This document shows positions 36,301 to 47,649 of a stretch of 64,000 nt of DNA, in pieces. The stretch's first letter is position 1, and each line of letters opens with the position of its first letter. Source of the stretch: Tubiluchus corallicola (lineage: Eukaryota > Priapulida > Priapulimorpha > Priapulimorphida > Tubiluchidae); contig JAQGDQ010000078.1 in assembly GCA_030141605.1 (NCBI GenBank), positions 558,001-622,000 of the forward strand, read 5' to 3'. The notes beneath the pieces were generated by a model. It saw only the letters and a program-made list of their open reading frames with translations. It was not told where the DNA came from and ran no database searches. Both the position numbers and the translations under genes were made by a program.

Positions 36301-39300
36301 AACAAATTTCTGAGATATAGGCATTAGTACCACCTGTAACTAGCGAATTGTGAATTTCATATAACAGCGAAAAAGTAACAGCACGAAGAGGAATTAAGTC
36401 TAGGAGAGATGAAATAAAATAAATTATGAAACACTAGGTGATGACGGTACAACAGAAAAAAGGTTATATTTTGGACGCTTTCCTTGTCTCCAAGAACTGA
36501 TATTTGCATGCCCTAGCTACTGATACTGATAACTAATAACGCTAATATATGATAACGCTAATAACTGATAAGTAATAACGCTATTATCCTGATGTATAAC
36601 AAGCATTATTTATTATGTATTATTTTGCAGCCATTGTATCAAGGCAGTTTGTTGAGATGAGTAAGAGCAGAATTGAAGGCCTGCTGGCAGCCTTCCCTAA
36701 ACTCATGATTGCTGGAAAACAGCACACGTTTGTGGAGACTGAGAGCGTCCGATACGTATATCAACCCCTGGAGAAACTTTACATGCTACTTATCACTACG
36801 AAGGCTAGCAACATCTTAGAAGATTTGGAGACTTTGCGATTGTTTTCAAGAGTGGTATATAAAATGCTATGTTAGGTTTCATTAAGAATATTTTTCATGA
36901 TTACCGTCGTTGTAGTCAGCGATGCTGCCGAAACTGAAATTACAAACCAAAACCGAACTAAAATAATTTTTGGGAAGGCATTTACAATTCCCTACACAGT
37001 TTAAATACCCTTCCCTAACCTTAACCCTACTCTTAACACTAGTTTCTTGTATGTGGAGAATTGTAAATTTTAGCCCGTTTTTGCAAAACCAACTATTGCC
37101 AAAACTGAAAAAAATCTGAAATAATTGAAATACCTTGTTTTTACTTGTTTGCTTATATTTGCTCTATTACAAACTTTATTGAAGTAGCTATTCAAAAAAA
37201 TCCTAACCAAAAAAGTAGAACAATGTTTATGGTTACAGATCTTGAAGCCTCAAATAATTGACAAATTTTCTTTTTTATATATTTTGACTATATTTCATAA
37301 ATTATCAAATTAAACTTGGTTTTATTCAAATTACGCTTTGATATTTTGGTTGATTGTGCCTGGAGACCCTGAAGTTTCACAGTCGTCAGCACTGAAGATA
37401 TGCCACATTGCCATAAAAAGCATGCTACGAGTGATATAAAAAGTTAAATAAACAATATTTACTCTTTATTTTAACCAAAATTGTTCAGGAATTTTCAACA
37501 TGCGAAAACGAAACTCAACCGAAAATGCAGTTATCGGCAAACCGAAGAGAAATTTTTGTTTTCAATACGGTAGGCGCTGCTTAATAGGCTCACTTTGGGA
37601 CCGAAGAGTTTTGACCCAATTAACTGACTGAACCTATTAACCGATGGGTGTAGTATTTCTGGTATAGAAGTATGAGTCACCAGCTTACTATGCACTGCAA
37701 AGGTTTTTATTGAATTTTAGAAACAAAGTAATGCCTAAATTCCTTTGTGCAGTTAAAAATTAGAAAAAATATTTTAATATATTAATTTATATAAGTGAAT
37801 TAGCAATAAATTAAAAAGTATACTTTTCTAAATCTCGTAAGTCCGTTTATTCGCAAAAGTAATGGAAATACATCCAAAGTCGACTGATTCAAGTTGGGTC
37901 AGGAAGTTCTCATAATAAAACATTTAAAACTGATGTTGTACGATAATACGTGCTTGAGCTATTGGTGGTGAGCGTATTTCCCCGCAAGCGGCTTCGTCTG
38001 TAAGCTCCCGCTTGCTGTCGTGACTTACTTATTGTACTGTACCTACATCCCTGTCATAACAGCAAGGGCATACTGATTAAACTTTCTGGGAAAGACAGCC
38101 AGAGCTTGAAAAGCAAACACCTAAGTAAGTGATTAAATGCCTATAGTTTCCTGGAATTCTTGGGTAATGAGGTCAGTTGCAGTGGACCGGCATTGAACAC
38201 AGCAAACCATTAGGGTAGCATATTAGCGTATGATAAAAGTTCCTGCTTACAAACAAAACAGTACTTAACATGATTGGTTTTATGTATATTATAGGACAAA
38301 AGCAAACTAAGATGATATAAAAGTCATGGAAGCTTATTAGTCACATGAAAGTGTTATTTAAGCACCTGAAGCAGATATATTGAGTCAATTATGCAGAGTT
38401 ATCTGAGTCAATTTCGACAGTTTTTATGTACATTTGAATAGAAGTGGCCTGTACCAGGCATTTTTGAGTCAATTAAGCGATTGAGTCTATTAATCCTGAG
38501 TCTATTAAGCGGCGCCTACTGTATTTGTAAAGTTAACTTACATCTGTAATGGCTGAATACTAGGTAAATAATAGAACAGCACCATTAACACTGCTTGTCA
38601 ATACATGCATGTAGTATATTTTTTGTGATCAGTTAATTGAACGAGAACGATTCTTGAGAATTCGAAATCAGTAAACTTAAATTAGTGGAGGTGTTCCTGT
38701 AAGAGTGCCGAATGAGACATTCAGGGAATATCGTGTTCTAAGAGCATTTTAGTCCAATGTGGAATTCTGTTTGATATTTATACGAAGGAAACTAAAAATA
38801 CATTTTTTTCAAATAAAACTGTCATTGTATACCAACACCCTTATTTGAGAAAAAGTTTTTATTTTTCTTTCTACTTCATACTTATTTGACTGATACATTT
38901 TACTGCAAATGATGTATTCTGAAATTACTTAAAAAGTAACATTGAAATAAGTTAAAATTATAAATTTGCAGATTCCAGAGTATTGCCGAGTCATGGAAGA
39001 ACCGGAAATACTTGATAATGCCTTTCACTTAATATTTGCCTTTGATGAAATTGTTGCCCTTGGATACAGAGAAAGTGTGAACTTAGCACAAATTCGAACA
39101 TTCACAGAAATGGATTCACATGAAGAAAAAGTTTTTCAAGCAGTCAGAGAGGTTTGTGAGATTTTCTTTAAATACTTTTGATAAGTTGAAATGGGCAGAC
39201 CATATTGAACCTAAGAGATCAAACTTAAATCATGGCTGTGTTGTTTGTGTGAGGTAAATTCTTTGTATGCGATCAGAGTCGCTTTAACAGTTTCTTATAA

Positions 39301-42300
39301 TTCAGGTATTTTAGCATTTGGATTTACTGTTTGATTTGCTTGGAAGGAAATGCCGAAAAATGAGTTTATTAGTATTATGAAGAATGCAGGAGGTAATCGG
39401 GATAGTCTGCCAACCTTGGATGCAGTTGTAACTCTCATGTGCGACATAAGCTGCTATATGTGATTGGTGACGACCGTCATTCTTTCCAGAGAAACAAATG
39501 GTAGATAGAGTTACGCCATGCAGTGGGTGAATGAGGCTAGAAAGAATTTTTATTTAACTGCACAATTGTAATTCACAATGATAACATTGTGAATCCTTGA
39601 GATTTATCTGCTGAAATCTTACACTGAATATTTTGGGCAAGTTTTATAACAAATTTAATGCTATTGATAAAAACTAGTGATAAATATGCTGTTTTTAAAG
39701 GACAAGAAAAGGGGTTCTTGAAGTAGGTTTCAGAAAAATCGCCTTGAAATTTTATATTACTTTACAACAATCTTATGCACATTTGTACTCGCGTTAAAAG
39801 GAATTTTTGTTTGTTTTCATTTTAAATCTCCCGCAATACTGTTCCGACGACACCATTACCTGACGTCACCTAATGTAAATCAGGTGAAGAAAAGGAAATG
39901 TTAAATTATGTCACAAAAATCTATGTTACTTAGCATTTCTCTTACCTGCTGGAAAGGCTTATGTAACTAGAAATAATAATTTGAAATGTACGTGCCAGTT
40001 GTTAAAATATCACTGGCTCACCTTCCAAGGTGCGCCACTCACTAAACAAAAATGTATTTTGAATCTTATTGACAGGATAAGTAATTTAAAATTTTACTTA
40101 GCTAGGGACGTGTGCACTACGGATTCTCTGATTATTTTTTCAAACTTTACTCAATGTTATCTAAACACGCATCAAATGACCTACCTTTAGAATGGCTGCG
40201 CCCAACGGTCGTTGCGGGAGTTTAAATTTACAAGTTTTGAAGAGTGTTACTGCCGACACAATTCCAACATGCAAAAAAACAATATGTAAGTAGTATAAAA
40301 TTGCAAAACAAATTGTTTAAGCTTTATGTAAGTGGAGGGTTTTCTTGTGCTTTAAGTAAGTTTATCTAAAATTTCACTGATGAAACGAGGCTTTATCGTT
40401 TATGTAATCGAGTGTCTGGAAAACTTGACATTTATTGGCAGTTTTATGTCACATTTCTTCTGTTAACAGACTCAGGAAAAAGAAGCCAAGGAAAACATGC
40501 GTAAGAAGGCGAAGGAACTACAACGACAACGTCAAGAGAATGCACGAAGAGGTATATCTCCAGGAGGTCACGGAGTTGGTTTCGGCAGCTCCAGTATGTC
40601 CACTCCTGTGATAGGCGACACATTGTACAATCCAGAACCACCTAAATCCACGTACATCGCACCAAGTCGACCCAGCGGATCTGGCAAGGCCATGAAGCTA
40701 GGTAGTAAAGGAAAAGACGTTGACTCATTTGTGGACCAGCTGAAGTCAGAAGGACAGGAGGTCATCACAAACAATGTAATGAAGCCTGGCACAATTACAA
40801 AACCAACCACTCCAGCTGTACATCAAGAAAGGTAAGCACAAAAACTGCATTCTTTCGTTGAAAGTTTTCTTGTACATTTGTTTTTCTATGTGCCTTTCTA
40901 TTATATACAATAACCCTCACTTAACGACATTTCGTTTTACAGTGAAAACGACCTTGATAAAGAATGCAGCTTAAAAGTAAGACAGGATGTAGTAAATGTG
41001 ATGCTGTGTTATAAGGAAATGTTGGCTGAAAAAGGAAAACAACCAATCCTAGATCTTTTTGTAAAAAACTATAGCAAAAAGAAAAAGAGGAGGAAGATTG
41101 GTTGAAAGAAAGCAGCCAGAGTAGGAAGAACTTGTGTTTCAAGTTTATGTGTGTTTCATACTTTAGTTACTCATTAGCTTTTTAGCTAAACAAATACGTA
41201 GAACTGTAAAGTAATAAATCCTATATACTATGGTGCTTAATTTATCCCCCCAAGCATTATGCACTTTTACATAGCCAAGCACTATTAATTTTTGCTTCTG
41301 AATACTTTACATTATTTCGTATGGAAAGCATTGTTTCGTTTAGAGACATTTCGCTTAAAGCAAAACCAGACCCAATTTTAAACCATTGGTCAAAAAAATC
41401 TACTCTTTAAAATATTGAAAGGAAACGTGCTGTTTTTTTCAAAAATGACTTACATGAAAGAATCATTACCACACAAACACAGTTTCGCATTTGAGCCACT
41501 AGTTCTTCGCTGTTACGCCATGTATTTCGCCATTCGATAATTAGACGGGCACTAGCACCTGCATTTCAGAAATGCAATGCACAAAAAACAGGTGCTGTAT
41601 CTCTCAATTCATATGTGTTAGTTTGTGACGAACTACGTCCAATAGCTCGGGTGGGAGCACTGAGCACAGCTGTAAATCTGAAATTTGAATTTTTGTCTTA
41701 TAACTGCCCAGTTTTAGTACAGCACAATGTACCGTATTTTCCCGTGTATAAGAGACCCTTTTTTGCTCAGAATTTTCACTTTAAAAATAGGGGGTCTCTT
41801 ATACATGGGAGTAAGTCTTTTCAATAAGATGCATAAATTGTGACACTAATGATTTTAAAGAAATAAGTGCTCTACTACTGTTTTGCGTGTGGCGTTCGAC
41901 TATGAAGCGGTTGTAAGCAATACAAGCATCGTGACACAGGCATTATCTCCTCGTTTTCTCTTTTCCTGTTACAGGTTTGCAGGTACGCACTTTAATATAC
42001 ACCAGTACTCTTTTTCTACAACACATTAACTGGTTTTATTTTGTTTTCAGTACCGCACTGAGTTGAAAAAAGTTGTACTCTACCCTCTAAAAATGTCCGT
42101 CTGAAAAAACTTTTTTCCAGAATTTTTGCCTAAAAATTGAAGGGGTCTCTTATACACAAGGGTCTCTTATACACGGGAAAATACGGTATATCTTATAGTA
42201 GCACCGTACTTCAATTTTCAGTTTTGCAAACACGTGTAACACGCTCGCAGAATATTTTTGCTAGTGAGAATGATGTTACATTGTGACGTCATCAATAGTT

Positions 42301-45300
42301 GGGCTAGCCTCCGTTAACTGAGTTTTTAATCTATTATTTAATTATCAGAAATGCATTTACAGTATTATTGATGTTAAAATGTATACTTTTTACTATACTT
42401 GAAAATGATGTAGTATATGAAAAATCAACCTGTCTTCCTTTAATGATGCGTTAATGCTGGAATTATGCGTAGTATCGCCAAAGTGCACCCGTATCATGAT
42501 AATCTGATTCAATGATATTTAGCAAATTAGAACTTGCTTGACCATATGTTGATAAAAATGATGTGAAGTAATTCAAGCTGCAACTGTAAAGCGTCCTGTA
42601 GATACGTAACAATCAGTGCAGTGAGCAGTAGTTGACTAGATTAGGCACTTCTAACAGCCAAAGCGGTTGAAAACGCAAGGTGTTTAATCTATAGTAGGCT
42701 ATTATATTGTTTACATGTAAACTTGTGAAATGGCAAATATTAACCAGAAAATTCACAAACAACTTTTAAACGTCAAATATTTATACATGTTACTTTTCTT
42801 ATGGCTTATGATCCAAACAATAGCCAACACATTACACAATAATAAATAAAAATCAATAAATTTATTTGAGTTATTTCAGCATTTAGCAATCCTAGAACTG
42901 CTCATTAATAAATATGTTTAGCATTTATTATTAATGGCTTCATCTATTTTTTTTATAAAACTTGCAAATGTGTACAGTGATGCATATCGTATCCTGAGGT
43001 GTTAGTATCATGACTTAGTCTATCGTTACAGCCATAATTATAGCTTACTGTAAAATAGAAATTTATTTTTTATGTTTTGAGTTTTATTCTCAGTCTACTT
43101 CCTCTGTCACTAGAATTTACAATTTTCTCTTCTAGTGTGCACATGAAATTAGAAGAAAAAGTAAACTTGACAGCTAAACGTGATGGTGGGCTAGAAAATA
43201 TGGAGGTTCTTGGTATCATAATGCTTCAGATTCATGATGAAGAGAATTCTCGAGTTAAAATTAAAATTGATAACAGAGACAAAAGAGGAATTCAATTGCA
43301 GGCAAGTGCTTGAAATTTTTCGTTGATATAGTGTTAAGGATAAGAACTGAATTAAATTTCTGATCTTTTTAAATGATATTTTTTGCCAAAAAATGTATCA
43401 GTTTTAACATGTACACATTTTCCAAATTACCTTGTTTTTCAGACTCATCCTAATATTGACAAGAAAGCATGGCAAGCTGACTCAGTGATTCAACTAAAGA
43501 ATCCTTCGAAGCCATTCCCTCTCAACACTGATGTCGGAGTTCTAAAATGGAGGTTTACTACACAAGATGAAATGTTTATGCCTCTGTCAAGTAAGCAGTT
43601 CTTGACTTCTCATTCTTGTGAAATGATATCTTTGCACCTTTGATTACAATGATTATCTTAAATTTGTTGCTTTTAGAAATAGTGATGAGTTCCTGTATAT
43701 TTGTTTTACAGTCAATTGTTGGCCTTCGGATTTAGCTTCTGGATGTGATGTGAACATTGAGTATACATTAGAACAAGATATTGATTTGGCTGATGTAGTG
43801 ATTAGTATACCTCTACCGTAAGTAATACTCTCTTTCTTATTCTCTAGCCTATATTTAAAACAGCCTGTACTTAAATAAACATTTTCTATTAGTGTACATA
43901 AAACTACATATATACCTCATCTGTACCAAGTATGTGTAACCTTTTTGCTTTAAGCCGAAATTTTGAAATGTGTGCCACTAAATGGACCATTTAAATTCCA
44001 AAATTCAAAGATAGTTTTGAAAATCTACGTATCGCCATCAACTGAAGCACAACAGTTTTCTGAAATTTAGCAATAATTAGATGTTTTTCAAATTCTACAC
44101 TGAAGAGATTAATGGCTTATTGCTTTCAGTGCTAAAAAAACAATTATTGTATTTTTTGAATGTCAGCTTCACTCATAACTGATAGTTATCTTCTCTGCCT
44201 TCACATTGGCTCTTACCGTACAGAGAATAACAATCTTAATGATGTGACTAAATGTGCTGCTCAGAATGTTTGTATGTGTTCAGAAGTACTTTTGACCTGA
44301 CACAATTCTTTTAAAAAAAATGGCACGTCTCCTAGTTTCATCTACTAGCTAATGCTTCAAACTGTCTTACTGTACTTGTTTGATCAAGTACAGAATTGAG
44401 CATTAATTTCATTTGCTTTGGCTTAGCATTCGCTTTTCAGCTGCCTTGCTAGTTCTTTGTAGATGCTTTCATGGTAGGTGCTGTAACAGTACTTCTGAGT
44501 TTGTTCATAAGCGGCAGCTGGAAAAAACACCCAAGCTATTTTCCGTCAGCTTCTCATAATGCATACATTTCTAAGTGGTGAATACTCTCTTTTTCTACTT
44601 AGCAACATTCTTGGGTCATCAGCTATCTGGAAGTTTCTGTCAACAACTTACTTCCCATCTTCCAAGAATGTCTTTCAGCTTAAGAAAAGCACAAAAAACT
44701 ATTTTTTGCTTTTTATACCACGTGTTATTATAACCAGAATTATTTTGGTCTTCCAAGGAACAAATCTCATAAAAAACAAAACCGGAAACAGAGAAGTGAA
44801 ATAACAAATAAATAGTTACTGAATACTATGTAAGGGTTTTTAGAGCATCTCTGTGTTTTTCTACATGTAATGGGTTTGCTTGGTGTGGCGTGTGAAACTG
44901 TGGAACTGACTTTTTGTGAAATTTAAATCTTGTGACGTGTATTTACTTTGTTTTCAGAGCTGGAGTGGGTAGTCCTGTAGTGAATGAATGTGAAGGACAG
45001 TACACATACGACAAAAGCCATGCAAAATTACTCTGGCAGTTGCCTGTTATTGACGAGTCCAACCAAACAGGGAGCATGGAGTTTAATATTAGTGGAGGAA
45101 ACCTAGATGATTTCTTTCCCGTTACCGTTTCCTTTGTCTCTAAAAAATTATTCTGTGATCTAACGGTAAATTTCGGAATAAAGTATTTCATTTCCTTTGA
45201 TAGATTATAATAATCCATGTTCTCATAATCTATAAGAGTGTCCTGACAGGCCAGGCCACAGCTGAAATCGTATTACAAATGGTTTTTGTATTAAACTTAT

Positions 45301-45668
45301 GCTGACGGGAGTTTGAGAAATTATTGTATAAAATGAGGTTTCATAGTAACGAGTTTCGTAGTAACCATACATGATTACATTGGTTTTATTATAACCTTGG
45401 CAGGGACATAGTAAAATCATCAACCTACTGAGAGTTTTGTTATAAGCCGAACCGTATTACTGGGATTTGACTGTACTAATAAAAGTCGACATTCAGGAAC
45501 TAGTGGCTTGGCATCCTTACATGAAGATTGTTAGCAGCTCAGTGCAACAAATAATAATTCTTCATCTTCTTTTCATAGGTGTATGACGTGTTTCAACATG
45601 ACTCGAATGCTCGTGTCAAATTTTCTACAGATGTAGCCTTCTTCGCAGAAAAGTACGAAATAGTGTAG
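33315..45668 (+). CDS. ARCN1: Coatomer subunit delta (delta-COP, archain)
   Basis: Ten coding exons join in phase: 33315-33317 (ATG only), 35416-35455, 36631-36854, 38972-39151, 40470-40831, 43136-43301, 43443-43590, 43712-43817, 44958-45165 and 45579-45668 (TAG). They give 508 aa; human has 511. The N-terminal longin-like domain holds [20 protein letters not shown] and [17 protein letters not shown]. Then come the [18 protein letters not shown] segment, a charged Gln/Arg-rich linker ([20 protein letters not shown]) and, from about residue 271, a mu-homology domain ([41 protein letters not shown]) to the terminal EKYEIV. Delta-COP is part of the COPI coat for Golgi-to-ER and intra-Golgi transport in the cytosol. 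The start exon is the least certain part; the rest is unambiguous. The intron after exon 6 uses a GC donor. Confidence 0.96.
33780..34410 (+). mobile_element. Decayed LINE (non-LTR retrotransposon) 3' end in ARCN1 intron 1
   Basis: Frame-broken translation shows [11 protein letters not shown], then [16 protein letters not shown], a Cys, and [19 protein letters not shown]. The 'A.TGT..LN...C..C....ETLEH.LL.C..F...R' pattern is the usual C-terminal tail of many LINE reverse transcriptase proteins. It is followed by a short 3' stretch ending in a (GAT)n tail at about 34367-34408, typical of LINE insertions. Several stops and a shift make it dead. The 5' limit is uncertain. Confidence 0.6.
34780..35150 (-). 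mobile_element. Possible reverse-transcriptase tail remnant
   Basis: The minus strand around 34.9 kb reads [12 protein letters not shown], resembling the 'GRP..TWRRTVE' segment near the C-terminus of some LINE polyproteins. The rest is too degraded to classify. Confidence 0.3.
36521..36588 (+). repeat. Short minisatellite in ARCN1 intron 2
   Basis: About three imperfect copies of a unit like AACTGATAAGTAATAACGCT lie just before ARCN1 exon 3. Confidence 0.65.
37568..38521. mobile_element. CAGTAG-ended TIR element, copy 4 (ARCN1 intron 3)
   Basis: The longest copy, 954 bases. The left end is CGGTAGGCGCTGCTTAATAG and the right end CTATTAAGCGGCGCCTACTG. Both are flanked by TA and are near-perfect inverted repeats. 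The second-half blocks TGCAGAGTTATCTGAGTCAA and TTTTTGAGTCAATTAAGCGA match other copies. No transposase frame is visible. Confidence 0.8.
39699..40351. mobile_element. TTAA-flanked non-autonomous DNA element, copy 2 (ARCN1 intron 4)
   Basis: It has the same ends as 5129-5799 (AGGACAAGAAAAGGG and TTTTCTTGTGCT), is also flanked by TTAA on both sides, and aligns with that copy along its length with substitutions and small indels. The right end is about 120 bases upstream of ARCN1 exon 5. Confidence 0.8.
41732..42186. mobile_element. CCGTATTTTCCC-ended TIR element (ARCN1 intron 5)
   Basis: The left end CCGTATTTTCCCGTGTATAA and the right end TTATACACGGGAAAATACGG are perfect inverted repeats over 20 bases. 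TA flanks both sides. The words GGGTCTCTTATACA recur near each end. There is no coding sequence; it is a MITE-type element, probably Tc1-mariner-related by its TA target. Confidence 0.85.
43302..43442 (+). other. ARCN1: GC-AG intron of ARCN1
   Basis: Exon 6 ends GGAATTCAATTGCAG and the intron begins GCAAGT; the acceptor is TTTTTCAG before ACTCATCC. Phase 0 on both sides gives the conserved junction GIQLQ|THPN. The next downstream GT in the donor region would create a stop shortly after the junction. CAG|GCAAGT is the usual strong context of GC-AG introns. Confidence 0.85.
45340..45473. mobile_element. Possible pogo/Tigger-like MITE fragment
   Basis: TTTGTTATAAGCCGAACCGTATTACTGGGATTTGACTG followed by TA resembles a pogo-type right end, and GAGTTTCGTAGTAACC lies at the left. 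The left end is not convincing. Confidence 0.35.
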
Positions 45669-47440
45669 TTACTGATGAAGAACAGATCAATAAATGGAAG
45701 CGTAAAGTGAACATAAATACTTGTTTTGAACGGCACAATTACTTGCCGTTATCGCCGTTGCTGCTTTTCTTCTTGACACTTAAATCTTCCCTGAGAATGG
45801 CAACATTGTATAGTTTTTGCCTCTGCAGTCTGCGAGAGACACTGGAAGTACATTTGTCACTACTGCTGTGGCAAAAATTTCAGAGTGGGTAATATTAGTT
45901 TCCTCCCATTATTGGCTGACAATTTTTCATCATTCGCATTGGATGGTTTTTACAGAAAACCCAAGTTTAACTTAACCTTTATTTTTGTAAATCAAATAAA
46001 TAATTATATCAGCAAAAGTGACATTGCGCAGTGAGTTGAATGTTGTAAATGTTAACATGTTTGTTGGAGGAATAAGCTTTATGTTTCCTAAGTCTTTTGC
46101 TCATGTTAAACTAGTGAATAAAGAAAAAGTTTTACACTGCTGTATCTGGAAATGCCATAAGTTTATAAGTCTTAGAACCTTTGCACTAACCGCTGGTTCT
46201 AGAGATGTTCTAATGCATGTGTTATTTATTTCGGATTATTTTTTTTAAATCGTTAAGTTTTGAACTTAATTCGTGTAAGTGACTGTCTGCCATTAATGTA
46301 AGCAAATACTGTTATGTTGAGTGACATCTGTTTAGGGATTAATTTAATCAAGATAAATGCGAGACCCATCAACTCTTAGATTTGGAATTGTAATCCACCT
46401 TATCAAAAGTACTGCACCATACTAATAAATTTTGCTTTTTTCCTGTCAAATGAATTGTAAGAAATTTTCACTGTGTGTTGTTACTGTTGTAATGTTCAGT
46501 TTAGAAATAATGCAGTTGTATCAGATGTTGGGTTTTTCATGTGTACACTTAAATATATTCCTTAACTAAGGTTATGTAATAAAAGGGAAATTATAATGTA
46601 ACTGATATACTTTGCGTTCTGCGTTGACCTTTTTAGTGTCTAGAGTTACGTATATATACAAAGGACATACTCATTGTGATGGTTCAACCTTTTCGATGCA
46701 TACTGTTTCAACCATTTCAATGCATATCAGTACAAGGCCTGTGTGAAGTATTAGTAAAGTAGCTTAGTATTAGTGTCTCAAAGAGATTTCTCTTATAGAC
46801 ACTAATCTTAAAGATGAAATACTTATTACAAACATACCAAAGGTCATATATTCAACACGACCCTTAAAACACCAAAAGCCATTTGAGTGTGGCATTTCTG
46901 TGTGATTTTATCGTTAGGGTTTGCTTGATTTTTTGCGAGATGCACTAGTCTTTAGTCCACCTTGACCTAGAGCATATGCAGTGTGATAAAACCCATGTGA
47001 AAGTTACGTCTTGCCCAGTGTTCCGATCAAAATTTGCTTGATCGGTTATGATGGGATATCAGATTTTTTATAGTGTTGATTGTGACAAGATATCTCGGAT
47101 GTCAGATTGCATTAAAAGCAAAGAAGTCTTTTATAGATTTGTGTAGTTTTACTATCAATTCCTTGATAGTAGCAAAAAACGGCATAGTAGCAACAGCAGC
47201 TTTGACAATACTCGGTTCAGAACATAGAGTAAGAATTCAGACATCTAGCAGACGTCATCTACTAGATGAAACCTGTAGGAGGAAGACTAGAAAACACTTG
47301 CTCCTTACAACAACTCTCTTATCATTGTTATTGTATTGTTGTAATGTTGCATTTGTTGTCTTAAAATAATTTTTTCTATTCTACATTATACTTAAAATTT
47401 CAAAACTGATTTATCCGGGCGCCAGGTGTCACCACCATCT
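45669..47440. other. ARCN1 3' UTR and ARCN1-BOD1L1 intergenic DNA
   Basis: AATAAA at 45689-45694 is very close to the ARCN1 stop; another candidate lies near 45996. No supported gene lies here. A perfect hairpin is at 46769-46806. Two copies of TTCAACC.TTTC.ATGCATA occur at about 46683-46728. Confidence 0.45.
46769..46806. repeat. Perfect hairpin
   Basis: ATTAGTGTCT and AGACACTAAT are perfect inverted repeats. Inside them AAGAGA and TCTCTT can also pair around a short loop. Function unknown; possibly an RNA structure or small transposon remnant. Confidence 0.7.
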
Positions 47441-47449
47441 GCGCATGCG
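47441..47449. promoter_or_regulatory. NRF1-like palindrome upstream of the BOD1L1-like gene
   Basis: GCGCATGCG preceded by T matches the NRF1 site consensus closely. It lies about 200 bases before the start codon in a short GC-richer patch, which is unusual in this AT-rich window and marks the likely promoter. Confidence 0.5.
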
Positions 47450-47649
47450 GTAAGCTGATTTCGAACTGCGTCCAACTGTGGAGAAGTCATCGAGATGGAT
47501 ATTGTGCAAAATGTAGTCAAGGAACGAAAGGTTCACAAAGTTTGTAGCGGTGACTGATAATTTTGTGTAAGCATTAATGAGATATGCCGTCATGTGTGCA
47601 AGTAAACTGAGAACAGGTTTAATTAATGTATATTAGATCATGATATAAA

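Noticed and set aside
47073-47369. 98-codon plus-strand open frame upstream of the BOD1L1-like gene
   Set aside because: I tried to read it as a transposase fragment (basic middle, hydrophobic end) but found no convincing motif.
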